A stretch of 12,231 nucleotides of DNA from Solirubrobacterales bacterium (GCA_003151895.1 PLYX01000211.1:1-12231); one strand, 5' to 3'; positions 1 to 6,314 are shown, numbered from the stretch's first letter. Numbers and translations: made by a program. Notes: generated from the sequence alone by a model not told the origin.

Positions 1-1181
1 ATCAGCGTGGTGTGTTCGGGGTTGGTGGCGTCGAACTGATCGATCACGGTTTCCGGGGAGCTCGGCACGTCGGTCGCCGGCGTCAGGGGGTTGATCCACC
101 TCTGTGTTGCCACGTACAGGCTGCCGCTGGACCCGTAGACGACCTGTGCGTCGGCCATCAGCGCGGTGCTGTCGATCGCGTACAGCCCGCGGTCGAGGTT
201 GATCGTGAGAATCGACAGCATGCCCACGCCCGAGAACTGCGCGGGCCAGCGCACGGCAGAGCAGGCTACGACCGGGCGCGTGTAGCGGTGGCCCGTGATG
301 AAACTGTGGAAGCGCCGAGCGGGGACCCACCCCGACGCGTGTGCGCGCAGCGCCGGGGTGGCGATCGCGCGGGGCGCCGAGGAGATCACCAGCCGCGCGG
401 TCGCGCCGTTTTGGCGGGCATCCACGAACGCGCCTTCCACACTCATCGTGCGGGCCACCTTCATGGCGGCAGGATCATGGACGTCGACTTCGGTGATCGT
501 GGTGGCGGCGGCGTAGTAGTAGGGGGAGGGCGCGATCGACGGGACGGACGCGACGGGCGAGGTTGACGGAGCGAATACGGCGGGGGCGACGCCTGAGAGC
601 GCAGACGATTGGCCGCCGACAGCGGCCGGGAGCGCGGGTACCGCGACGCCGACGCCGATCGGCAGCGCCTGGCTGGGAGAGATCACCAACAGGCGGCTGC
701 CGCGCAGCAGCAGCTGCGCCCCGTAGCCGGTGCTGCCGAGCGGAAGCGAGCCGGCCAGGTGGGGAGCCGGGGCGCCGGCGACGACCGCGTACAGCGTCCC
801 CTGCTCGACGGCGAAGATGGTGGACCCGTCGGTCTTGACGACGTCCGGCTCTTCGATGCCCGGCTCCTGGTTGTTGGTCGTGGAGAAGGAGGTTCCGCCG
901 ACGGTGGTTCCCGCGTTTTCGACGGGCGCCGCCGCCTTCTGGGGGCTCGCGCTGCCCGCTGGGGACGGCGCCGCGATCGAAGGTTCGGACAGCGGTCGCG
1001 GCGAGGTCTCGGGCACGCCGTGGGTGACGGCGAAGTGGGTCCGCTCGTAGCCGACAAGGCGCGCGCACGAAGCAAAGGCGCGCGGGCGCGCGTGGGCGGC
1101 CCGCCCGAGCGCGAGCGCGGGCGCCGGAAGGACACCGAGCGCCAGGGTGAGGGCAAGAGTTGACGTCAGTCTCCGCCGCAT
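1..1181 (-). CDS. Secreted beta-propeller domain protein (PF09826-like), 3' end outside window
   Basis: An open frame runs on the minus strand from an ATG at 1181 to the left edge without a stop (about 393 codons), so the C-terminus is missing. Residues 1-30 form a signal peptide: MRRRL, then a hydrophobic Leu/Ala stretch and a small-residue cleavage area. FASCARLVGY (36-45) is followed by a Pro/Ala/Ser-rich linker and then TTNNQEPGIEEPDVVKTDG (101-119). That block is the hallmark start of the actinobacterial and archaeal 'C-terminal beta-propeller' family (known form: TTNVQ..GVDEPDIVKTDG). Repeated blade-like strands follow, such as LYAVVAGAPA and LLVISPSQA. The protein is probably exported; the family's biochemical role is not known. 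An in-frame GTG at 1190 is an alternative start, but ATG gives the cleaner signal peptide. Codons are strongly GC3-biased, as expected of resident chromosomal DNA. I am confident of the family and not of any function. Confidence 0.85.
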   Translation of the reverse strand, partial: MRRRLTSTLALTLALGVLPAPALALGRAAHARPRAFASCARLVGYERTHFAVTHGVPETSPRPLSEPSIAAPSPAGSASPQKAAAPVENAGTTVGGTSFSTTNNQEPGIEEPDVVKTDGSTIFAVEQGTLYAVVAGAPAPHLAGSLPLGSTGYGAQLLLRGSRLLVISPSQALPIGVGVAVPALPAAVGGQSSALSGVAPAVFAPSTSPVASVPSIAPSPYYYAAATTITEVDVHDPAAMKVARTMSVEGAFVDARQNGATARLVISSAPRAIATPALRAHASGWVPARRFHSFITGHRYTRPVVACSAVRWPAQFSGVGMLSILTINLDRGLYAIDSTALMADAQVVYGSSGSLYVATQRWINPLTPATDVPSSPETVIDQFDATNPEHTTL

Positions 1182-1203
1182 TGCACCCACAACACTATCC
1201 CGC

Positions 1204-1485
1204 GCGCGGGTTGAGGCTTTGCACCAAGCCCTGGCGTAGCTTCTGCCAGGGCAAGCTTGAGGTCTGCGGGGCTGGCCTTCGCGGGCAGCTCCAGCCGAAG
1301 CTCCCCTGGGTCTCGTCGAGGAGCCTGCGAATATCGATCAGGGTCAGGCCGACAACATCGCCGTTCTCGTCGAAGCTGACCGCATGCCCTTGGGGCGTCT
1401 CGTCGAAGTCCACAGCACGCGCAGGATCGCCCTGCGCGAGATAGAGCACGTCCGCATCATGGTCGTAGCGAACGCAGTCGAACGC
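1204..1485. repeat. Copy 1 of a ~280-bp duplicated segment (second copy 5640-5920)
   Basis: This stretch aligns along its whole length, in the same orientation, with 5640-5920, with scattered substitutions (I estimate 85-90% identity by eye). The unit holds the tail of a short plus-strand ORF (RARVEAL...) and most of a convergent DUF2283-type gene. This copy has a one-base deletion and an inverted hairpin interior relative to the other, and its gene has lost its start. It looks like the older or unselected copy. Confidence 0.85.
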
Positions 1486-1495
1486 GGAGAGCGTC
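1228..1495 (-). pseudogene. DUF2283-family protein, start lost and frameshifted
   Basis: On the minus strand the frame reads FDCVRYDHDADVLYLAQGD, then AVDFDETPQGHAVSFDENG and LTLIDIRRLLDE, matching the intact gene at 5676-5945 nearly residue for residue. The first residues (MTVHIGPYTF in the intact gene) are missing: an in-frame TGA lies upstream near 1518 and no start codon follows before the homology. Near 1310 one base is absent compared with the intact copy (CTCCCCTGGG against CTCGCCCTGGG). This shifts the frame, so the family C-terminus (ELRLELPAKASPADLKLALA) is encoded out of frame. The native TAG is also missing because the hairpin interior is inverted. The toxin-like partner gene found beside the intact copy is absent here. 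An ATG at 1449 could give an 84-residue product with a garbled tail; I consider it dead. Confidence 0.8.
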
Positions 1496-1521
1496 GAGTG
1501 CCTCCAGCAAGTGGTTCACGT

Positions 1522-2136
1522 CTAGCCGGCGAACGCGACGCGGGCAGCTTGCAGCTTCTTCTCGGCAGCTTCGCTCGCCTTCCTCGCAGCGGTCTCGCCC
1601 CTGCGAAGTTTGTCGCTTTCGGCCTTCTGCTTCGCGAGACTGGGCAGCTCAACGACGATCGACTCCACCTGCTGTGGCGTCAGCTCAATAAGGCCAGTGG
1701 AGCCCGTGTAGAGGCGCTCGATCTGGTCGTGCCCGAAGCCAGCCCGCAAGTAGTCGGCGAGGTAGCGGGGGTACACCTTCTTCCGGTCTACGCGTACGAT
1801 GGTAATGTGGCCGTCGGCGACTGCGGGCTCCGTAGAGTTGTACACAGTCACCTTCCCGAGCGTGCCCGTACCAGTCGATGCGATGAGGACGTCGTAGCGC
1901 TCCACTCGGCAAGTGTCGGGGGGCTTGTCGTACTCGTCCTTCTCCACGAAGTCGGTCTCCGGCGTCACGTCGTTCGTCTCCCCGAAGTTCGAGATTGAGG
2001 ACCCCGCCTTCAAGACACGGGCGTAGCCGTCATTCGAATCGACGTACACGTCTGCTGGCGGGCTCTTGCCGCGGAGCGTGGTGATCAGGTTCAGATCCTT
2101 CAGCGTCTCGACCTCCCGCTTCTGAGCTTCCGCCAA
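1522..2136 (-). CDS. Half-size restriction specificity subunit (HsdS/Methylase_S-like, single target-recognition domain)
   Basis: The 204-residue product is about half a normal HsdS and holds one target-recognition domain. LRGKSPPADVY lies near the N-terminus, DVLIASTGTGTLGKV sits mid-protein, YPRYLADYL and YTGSTGLIELTPQQVESI follow, and a charged helical tail ending AARVAFAG closes it. These are standard landmarks of PF01420 subunits. Known half-S proteins dimerise to recognise a bipartite site, so a homodimer is likely. The start is uncertain: no ATG exists, the chosen TTG (2136) has no good ribosome site, and the frame is continuous with the upstream nuclease/methyltransferase gene except for one TGA at 2158-2160. 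The gene is therefore probably translated by coupling, reinitiation or readthrough. It directs the neighbouring enzyme to its DNA site. The family call is secure; the exact start is not. Confidence 0.85.
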   Translation of the reverse strand: MAEAQKREVETLKDLNLITTLRGKSPPADVYVDSNDGYARVLKAGSSISNFGETNDVTPETDFVEKDEYDKPPDTCRVERYDVLIASTGTGTLGKVTVYNSTEPAVADGHITIVRVDRKKVYPRYLADYLRAGFGHDQIERLYTGSTGLIELTPQQVESIVVELPSLAKQKAESDKLRRGETAARKASEAAEKKLQAARVAFAG

Positions 2137-2157
2137 GCGCTTGCGGATCCCAGGCTC

Positions 2158-3981
2158 TCAGTACTTAAGGTCGAAGCGGTACGTTCCATCGGCCGCGATC
2201 TCCCTCGAACCCACGACGAACGCGGACCAGTTGTACCCACTCCGTGCACGGGGACTGGCTACGCGCATCCACGTCTCCACCTCGGTCTTGAGCTTCGAGA
2301 ACTCGAGGCCCCGGAGGCTCGCGCCAGTGCCATCGTACCCGAGCGATTCGACGTCGATGAAGCGGACAGGATACTTATCTGCGAGATCCGGATCGGAGCG
2401 CACACGGCCCTCCAAGAGGAGCACTGCGGCACGGACGTTGATCTTGTTGGGACGGAACGTCTCGGCCGGTAGACGCACGACGGCACGCAGGTACGTGTGC
2501 TTGAGGATCGCCTGCCGGACGTGTGCGGCGCTCTCGGTGTTCAGGACTCCTTCATCGATGACCGAACAGATCAGACCCTCGGGCTTGATCTCGCGCATCA
2601 TGCGTTGGAGGAACAGCAGCTGTCCCTTGCTCGTGCCGATGTCGTACGCGTCGAGATCGTCGGCCGCGAGTGAGTCCGACTCCGACGTGCCGAACGGTGG
2701 GTTGGTCAGGATCAGATCGATCCCGCCGGGGGGCGACCAGACCTGCGCACCGCGGGTCAGCGTATCCTCAGCGTTGATATTCGTGTGACCGTCGCCGGCG
2801 ACGATCATGTTCATCTTCGCGGCCGATGCGACACCCTCGTTGGCATCGGCCCCATAGAAGACGTCGTGCTTCAGCCTTTCCAGGAGGGTGTCGCGAGTTG
2901 CCGCGGTGATGGTGCGCGCCGCGAAATCTGACTCGACCTTGGCGATCCCCTCGCGGAGCGCATAGACCAGGAAGCCACCCGTTCCGCACGCGGGGTCGAC
3001 CACGCGGATGTCGACCCCGGCCTTGAGCGAGGCGACCACTCGTTCACGACCGACGAGCGAGATCATGAAGTCGACGAGAGGGCGCGGCGTGAAGTACTGG
3101 CCCAGCTTCTTGCCCTTCAACGTCGCGCGGACGAAGTACTCGAACGCGGCTCCCTTGACGTCGGCCTCGCTGTCGAAGAACGAGACTTCGGAGAGCGCGC
3201 GGACGATCTTCAGGTAGGTAGGAGCCTGGTTGAGCTTCAGAGGTTCGGCTAGTACATCTCCGTACTGCTTGCGGGCCTCGACAAGCATGCTTTGAACCGC
3301 CGACTTCACCTGGTCAGCCTTCTTGTCGTCGTATTCGGCCAGCTCCCAGAATCGATAGCTATAGGGCAGCGTCGTCCCCTCGGCGTCCGCCTTCTCCTGC
3401 AGGAGCTTGAGGAACAGGATCTTTGAGAAGTCAGCGAATGCGTCGTCCTCCCGCTTCTCGATGTTGCGGATCCAAGTGTGACACTTGGCAAAGACCCGGT
3501 TGAGCTGACGGAGCGGCAGCCCCGGCTTGAACGGCAAGCTCGTGTCACCGCCAAGTGGCACGTCTTGCGCCTCGGGGTTCTTGCGCAGGAACGCGACGGC
3601 CTTCGTGAGCTGTGCCTTGGTCGGTATGCGACCAACGAGGCTGCCATCCCAGCGGATCGGATCGCCGGTCTTGGTGTTGAGCGCTCGAACGTCCCGGCCG
3701 TTGGTTACGACCACGAACGGTACCTTCTTGCCCCAACCGTAGTCGAGGGCTTGCTTCTGGTCCTTCTTCGTGAGCGACCTGGAGATGCGCTTCGCCTCGA
3801 CCAGGAACAACGGGTTCGGCTGACCGCAAGTCACAAGGATGTCGATGAAGCCCTTGTCGTAGCGATCTGTGTAGGTCGCGCCCGCCTCGAACGCAAAGTC
3901 TTTGATCTCGTCGTACCCGCGCCGACGGAGGTACGGGAGGATGCGCTTGATGACTGTCTCGGTCTCGGAGGGCAGCGTCAT
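2158..3981 (-). CDS. Restriction-modification fusion: N-terminal HsdR-like PD-(D/E)XK nuclease plus N6-adenine DNA methyltransferase
   Basis: The product is 607 residues from the ATG at 3981 (MTLPSETETV). Residues 24-110 resemble the HSDR_N nuclease domain: FIDILV with D47, then FLVEAKR with E62 and K64, a PD-(D/E)XK triad. A helical HsdM-like region follows, then GQYFTPRPLVDFM (294-306), SAM-binding motif I DPACGTGGF (329-337) and catalytic motif IV NPPF (427-430), all typical of the HsdM/N-6 DNA methylase class. With the half-size S protein next door and no separate HsdR motor, the layout resembles BcgI-type (Type IIB/IIG) systems, in which one chain both methylates and cuts. The open frame extends to 4302, but that extension lies antisense to a recombinase relic and carries no domain, so 3981 is preferred. 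A -10-like box ends 10 bases upstream. Confidence 0.9.
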   Translation of the reverse strand: MTLPSETETVIKRILPYLRRRGYDEIKDFAFEAGATYTDRYDKGFIDILVTCGQPNPLFLVEAKRISRSLTKKDQKQALDYGWGKKVPFVVVTNGRDVRALNTKTGDPIRWDGSLVGRIPTKAQLTKAVAFLRKNPEAQDVPLGGDTSLPFKPGLPLRQLNRVFAKCHTWIRNIEKREDDAFADFSKILFLKLLQEKADAEGTTLPYSYRFWELAEYDDKKADQVKSAVQSMLVEARKQYGDVLAEPLKLNQAPTYLKIVRALSEVSFFDSEADVKGAAFEYFVRATLKGKKLGQYFTPRPLVDFMISLVGRERVVASLKAGVDIRVVDPACGTGGFLVYALREGIAKVESDFAARTITAATRDTLLERLKHDVFYGADANEGVASAAKMNMIVAGDGHTNINAEDTLTRGAQVWSPPGGIDLILTNPPFGTSESDSLAADDLDAYDIGTSKGQLLFLQRMMREIKPEGLICSVIDEGVLNTESAAHVRQAILKHTYLRAVVRLPAETFRPNKINVRAAVLLLEGRVRSDPDLADKYPVRFIDVESLGYDGTGASLRGLEFSKLKTEVETWMRVASPRARSGYNWSAFVVGSREIAADGTYRFDLKY

Positions 3982-3991
3982 GATGTACGGC

Positions 3992-3997
3992 AGGTTA
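3992..3997 (-). promoter_or_regulatory. Candidate -10 box of the RM operon
   Basis: On the minus strand TAACCT ends 10 bases before the ATG at 3981, fitting the actinobacterial TAnnnT consensus. It implies a very short or absent leader. No convincing -35 box is seen. It sits next to the recombinase relic, about where the RM module joins it. Confidence 0.4.
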
Positions 3998-4013
3998 GGA
4001 ACAGCTGCGGACA

Positions 4014-4374
4014 ATGCCCCTACACGTTCGACACCGGCTCGCCGGCCAGCCGGATGATGCTGCAGATGCTTGGGGTGTTCGTCGAGGGCGAGCACGCCAC
4101 GATCGTCGACAACAACGCCGACGAGGCCGCGTACATGCCCACAGCCGCCGACCTCGCCGCGACGGCCAGCCAACTCGAAAGCATCATCACCGACGGCGAG
4201 CCCGAGCGGGCCAAGGCACTCCTGCGCGTGCTGATCGCCGAGCTGCGCGTCAACGGCCGGCACGACGTCCAGCCCACCTATTGCGTCATCACTTCCGACC
4301 ACGCCATCACGGCCGGGGGTTGCGCAACGTCAGGAAAAGTGGAGACGATTGGTCGAGAAGCTGCGAAACCCTGA
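4014..4374 (+). pseudogene. Large serine recombinase relic (catalytic-domain end fused to C-terminal coil)
   Basis: The plus-strand frame reads TFDTGSP, then SRMMLQMLGVFVEGEHATIVD, a close match to the end of the catalytic domain of large serine recombinases (usual form FDTSTPMGRLMLQMLGVFAEFERE). It then jumps directly to AATASQLESIITDGEPERAKALLRVLI and ELRVNGRHDVQPTYCVIT, which resembles the extreme C-terminal coil of the same family. The N-terminal catalytic region with the active-site serine, the recombinase DNA-binding domain and the zinc ribbon are all missing. The relic thus has both a 5' truncation at the RM junction (about 4010) and a large internal deletion. It cannot be active. It suggests that a serine-integrase element once lay here and that the RM module landed at or replaced its front end. 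Confidence 0.8.
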
Positions 4375-4443
4375 GCACTGGCCCCAAGTCCGTCGGGGCG
4401 TGCTCCCTTGATGCGACCCTAACACGCGACGCCGAGCGCCACG

Positions 4444-4668
4444 CTAGAGCTGTTCGCGCAGCTCCTCGCGGCTCAGACCGGCGTCCCTGAGGATGCCGTT
4501 GAGCGTCCCGCGCTTGAGTTCGCGGTGCAGCGGCACGACCAGTGACACAGCACGATCCTGGTGCCTGAGACGGACGTGACTGCCGCGCTGGCGAATGGAT
4601 TCCCAACCGAGCTTCTGGAGCACACCGATGAGCTGCGCGCCGGAGACGACCGGCAGACGCTCGCTCAC
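4444..4668 (-). CDS. hicA: HicA-family mRNA interferase toxin
   Basis: The protein has 74 residues, a usual HicA length. It shows the dsRBD-like layout of the family: V..LQKLGWESIRQRGSHVRL around 16-34, with the catalytic His at 31 in RGSH, then VVPLHRELKRGTLNGIL (44-60) and the closing helix AGLSREEL. HicA cleaves translating mRNA until neutralised by HicB. The GTG start at 4668 overlaps the hicB stop in a GTGA, so the two are translationally coupled with the antitoxin first. That order is less common than toxin-first but well known. All expected residues are present and the gene looks intact. Confidence 0.9.
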   Translation of the reverse strand: MSERLPVVSGAQLIGVLQKLGWESIRQRGSHVRLRHQDRAVSLVVPLHRELKRGTLNGILRDAGLSREELREQL

Positions 4669-4889
4669 GCGGGAACGGCGAGCCTACGCCGGACGATGCC
4701 AGAGCCGACCGGCCGGCCTTCTTCCCGCAGGCCCTCGACATAGAGAGCAAGAGCCTCCTGGGCGTTCTCGGTCGCATCATCGATGTCCTCGCCCTGCGTG
4801 TGCAGTCCAGGAAGGTCCGGCGCGTACACATGGAAGCCGCCCTCGTCCTGGGGCTCGAAGACAAACTCGAACTCGCTCTGCTCGGCCAT
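4665..4889 (-). CDS. hicB: HicB-family antitoxin
   Basis: The protein has 74 residues from the ATG at 4889. FVFEPQDEGGFHVYAPDLPG (9-28) and LHTQGEDIDDATENAQEAL (29-47) are the standard HicB partial RNase H-fold motif (y.P.dEGGy.v..PdLpG..tqGdt.eEA..na.eAl). It should bind and block HicA. No separate C-terminal DNA-binding domain is obvious after residue 60, so autoregulation may be weak or rely on the complex. The frame stays open to 4955, but the extra 22 residues lack homology. ATG 4889 is favoured because a TATCCT -10 box ends 6 bases before it, which predicts a leaderless transcript. Confidence 0.9.
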   Translation of the reverse strand: MAEQSEFEFVFEPQDEGGFHVYAPDLPGLHTQGEDIDDATENAQEALALYVEGLREEGRPVGSGIVRRRLAVPA

Positions 4890-4895
4890 ATGGTC

Positions 4896-4901
4896 AGGAT
4901 A
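4896..4901 (-). promoter_or_regulatory. -10 box of hicBA (leaderless)
   Basis: TATCCT on the minus strand lies 6 bases before the hicB ATG, matching TAnnnT. Transcription would start at or next to the A of the ATG. The same arrangement recurs at other genes in this window. Confidence 0.5.
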
Positions 4902-4941
4902 CCGCCAAGCGCGACGGATGAGCTGGCTTGTGGCCCTGTAC

Positions 4942-5397
4942 TCATGCCATCTCACCGGACTCGTCGGGGACCGGCGAGAGTCGCCGGACGTTCGTCGCGT
5001 AGGCGCGCTTCAGCCGTTCGCGGGCGGCTTGCTCGGAGGGATGGCCGTACGTGGACATCACGAGAGCGCCCCCGTCGGTGTGGCCGAGCTGCCCCGAATG
5101 CTTGTGCTCCCCCAGGCCCGCGCACACCCGCTCATCCCACGGCAAGCAGTCCGCGCCCGGAGCCGTGACGGCGCTCAGCAGGATGTCCCCCGGCAAGACC
5201 TCCAGGTTGCGGAACAGCTTCTGGCGCTGATCGCCCGCCCACACATGGCTGTACTCGGGACAGCGGCGACAGCGGCACACGTTCCCACGGCCATACAGCG
5301 TGCGACCACAGCTACGACAACGACGCACCGGGCCGACACCTCCCATGCGCGCGGCACGATGCACCGACTCGCTGATCCTGCGGCTACCGGCGTCCAT
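4942..5397 (-). pseudogene. Chimeric ORF: Cys-rich (replication/mobile-element type) N-terminus joined to tyrosine recombinase C-terminus
   Basis: The frame encodes 151 residues with two unrelated halves. Residues 24-100 hold a Cys cluster (C27, C30, C41, C43, C46) in RRCRSCGRTLYGRG and CRCRRCPEY, then AVTAPGADCLPWDERVC and EHKHSG. I recognise this style, with moderate certainty, from N-termini of actinobacterial replication-initiator-like proteins on mobile elements. From residue 104 it reads LGHTDGGALVMSTYGHPSEQ and AARERLKRAY, the C-terminal box of phage-type tyrosine integrases, with H106 and nucleophile Tyr117. The catalytic Arg residues and the rest of both proteins are absent. The simplest reading is one deletion joining a rep-like gene to an integrase gene in frame at the shared GQLGH stretch. 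It could be transcribed but cannot recombine DNA alone. Confidence 0.75.
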
Positions 5398-5605
5398 GAC
5401 GCCACCGTTCGGCGACAGCCGGTCGCGCCCCGATGTTGGGTCGCATGCAACCCAAACGCGAGTCTCCTGCTACCGCTCTGCGACCGTGCGCCCGCCGCGC
5501 TCCCGCAAATCGGCGGTTTTTCGTTCGCGGCTCTTCGCCCTTCTGCGCTGGGGTTTCCCCTGCGTAGACCCGCCTTTCGCGGACCCCCGCAGGAGACTCA
5601 AACCA
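5398..5605. other. Gene-less spacer with small inverted repeat and possible weak terminator
   Basis: I see no coding gene here. Two items stand out: TTGGGT(5436-5441)/ACCCAA(5450-5455), a 6-bp inverted repeat upstream of the chimeric ORF, and CCGC-AAATCG-GCGG followed by TTTTT near 5500-5520, a short hairpin with a T-run that could end plus-strand transcription. A good AGGAG ribosome site at 5591-5595 belongs to the short ORF that follows. Confidence 0.4.
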
Positions 5606-5695
5606 ATGGACAGTACGGAGCAAAGACGAAACCGTCAAGCGCGGGTGGAGGCTTTGTGCGAGGCCCTGGCAGAAGCTACGCCAGGGCAAGCTTGA
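5606..5695 (+). pseudogene. Short ORF, N-terminal fragment of an unknown gene (MDSTEQRRNRQARVEAL family)
   Basis: The ATG at 5606 is 10 bases after a clear AGGAG, and the 29-residue product reads MDSTEQRRNRQARVEALCEA then LAEATPGQA before a TGA. A related segment, with mostly synonymous changes, occurs at 7854-7915 (RRARVEVLLRALVDARL) and a third near 1200-1236 (RARVEALHQALA). Conservation of the protein rather than the DNA, plus a real ribosome site, suggests the start of a true gene whose body has been lost at all three places. Its last 20 bases overlap the end of the convergent DUF2283 gene. I do not know the parent protein. Confidence 0.5.
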
Positions 5696-5920
5696 GGTCT
5701 GCGGGGCTGGCCTTCGCTGGCAGCTCCAGGCGAAGCTCGCCCTGGGCCTCGTCGAGAAGCCTCCGGATGTCGATCAGCGTCAGGCCAACGAGATCGCCGT
5801 TCTCATCGAAGCTGACGGCATGCCCTTCGGGCGTCTCGTCGAAGTCCACCGCGCGCGCGGGATCGCCCTGGGCGAGGTAGAGCACATCCGCGTCGTGGTC
5901 GTAGCGGACGCGGTCGAACG
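5640..5920. repeat. Copy 2 of the ~280-bp duplicated segment (first copy 1204-1485)
   Basis: Same content and orientation as 1204-1485. This copy keeps an intact DUF2283 gene together with its toxin-like partner. The hairpin at 5663-5687 (GCCCTGGC, nine bases, GCCAGGGC) has its nine-base interior in the opposite orientation to the hairpin at 1228-1252. Confidence 0.85.
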
Positions 5921-5945
5921 TGTATGGGCCGATGTGGACTGTCAT
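5676..5945 (-). CDS. DUF2283-family protein, probable antitoxin
   Basis: The protein has 89 residues. It contains YDHDADVLYLAQGD (15-28), AVDFDETPEGHAVSFDENGD (32-51) and LVGLTLIDIRRLLDE (52-66), the usual DUF2283 pattern (yD.eaDvLYi.......E..e.g.i.d.d..G.ivGieIl). A short tail, LELPAKASPADLKLALA, closes it. The ATG overlaps the stop of the upstream gene in an ATGA, so both are made from one mRNA. DUF2283 proteins are often found beside small toxin-like genes, so an antitoxin role fits the coupling; this is inference. The stop codon lies inside a hairpin whose interior is flipped in the other copy. This is the intact member of the duplicated pair. Confidence 0.8.
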   Translation of the reverse strand: MTVHIGPYTFDRVRYDHDADVLYLAQGDPARAVDFDETPEGHAVSFDENGDLVGLTLIDIRRLLDEAQGELRLELPAKASPADLKLALA

Positions 5946-6220
5946 GGCTTGCTTCTCCTCGGGAATGCCGTGCGTATGCTCCCAACAGAATCCTCATCAA
6001 AGGCTACTACGACCTTGAGCCACCGACTGGGGCCTGCATCCCGCAGATAGAACCAGTCCTGGCCGGAGCGCGGCTGTTCGATCAGATCGGTCGGCGCCTC
6101 GACTGCCCGGAGCACCTCGGCATGGAACGGCGCCATGTAAGGGTGACCGTCGATGATGTGCTGCCACCGCTCCTCGGGCAGGCGAACGGTGCGCCCAAGG
6201 GAATCAATCATCTCGTCCAT
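5942..6220 (-). CDS. Probable BECR/RelE-fold nuclease toxin (PBECR-like), partner of DUF2283
   Basis: The product is 92 residues from ATG 6220. It reads SLGRTVRLPEERWQHIIDGH (7-26) with W19, H21 and H26, then EVLRAVEAPTDLI and strands WFYLR, RWLKVVVAFDE and GSIRTAFP. The R...W.HI..GHP start and alternating C-terminal strands recall small phage Barnase-EndoU-ColicinE5/D-RelE-like (PBECR) nucleases. A ribonuclease toxin is my inference. A second ATG at 6229 adds MAA and a third at 6211 removes three residues; GGGAAG about 10 bases before 6220 favours it. The frame stays open to 6394, but the extra N-terminus lacks homology and crosses a 12-bp inverted repeat. Toxin precedes antitoxin, with an ATGA overlap. 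Confidence 0.6.
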   Translation of the reverse strand: MDEMIDSLGRTVRLPEERWQHIIDGHPYMAPFHAEVLRAVEAPTDLIEQPRSGQDWFYLRDAGPSRWLKVVVAFDEDSVGSIRTAFPRRSKP

Positions 6221-6287
6221 CGCCGCCATTCTTCCCGACGGCGCGGATCCCATCAGCGCAAAGCAGGCTCTTCGGTCGCGATCTGCG

Positions 6288-6314
6288 GCCGGTGCGCAAC
6301 TCTTGCACACCGGC
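6288..6314. promoter_or_regulatory. Inverted repeat 12-3-12 upstream of the toxin/DUF2283 operon
   Basis: GCCGGTGCGCAA, a CTC spacer and TTGCACACCGGC pair at 11 of 12 positions. It lies 68-94 bases upstream of the toxin ATG (6220) and 77 bases past the stop of the minus-strand gene at 6391. The tight three-base centre suits a dimer-bound operator better than a terminator hairpin, and there is no T-run. It may autoregulate the toxin operon; a transcription stop for the upstream small gene is the alternative. Confidence 0.5.

Noticed and set aside
475..1163. Several long frames on both strands in the first 1.2 kb
   Set aside because: They are Arg/Ala/Gly-rich shadows of the GC-rich beta-propeller gene, whose frame has a signal peptide and a family motif.
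3982..4302. 107-residue N-terminal extension of the RM fusion
   Set aside because: It is antisense to the recombinase relic, has no domain similarity and contains the -10-like box of the ATG at 3981.
4783..5880. Long plus-strand frame of 365 codons
   Set aside because: It runs antisense to hicB, the chimeric ORF and DUF2283, which all have recognisable motifs; its own product has none.
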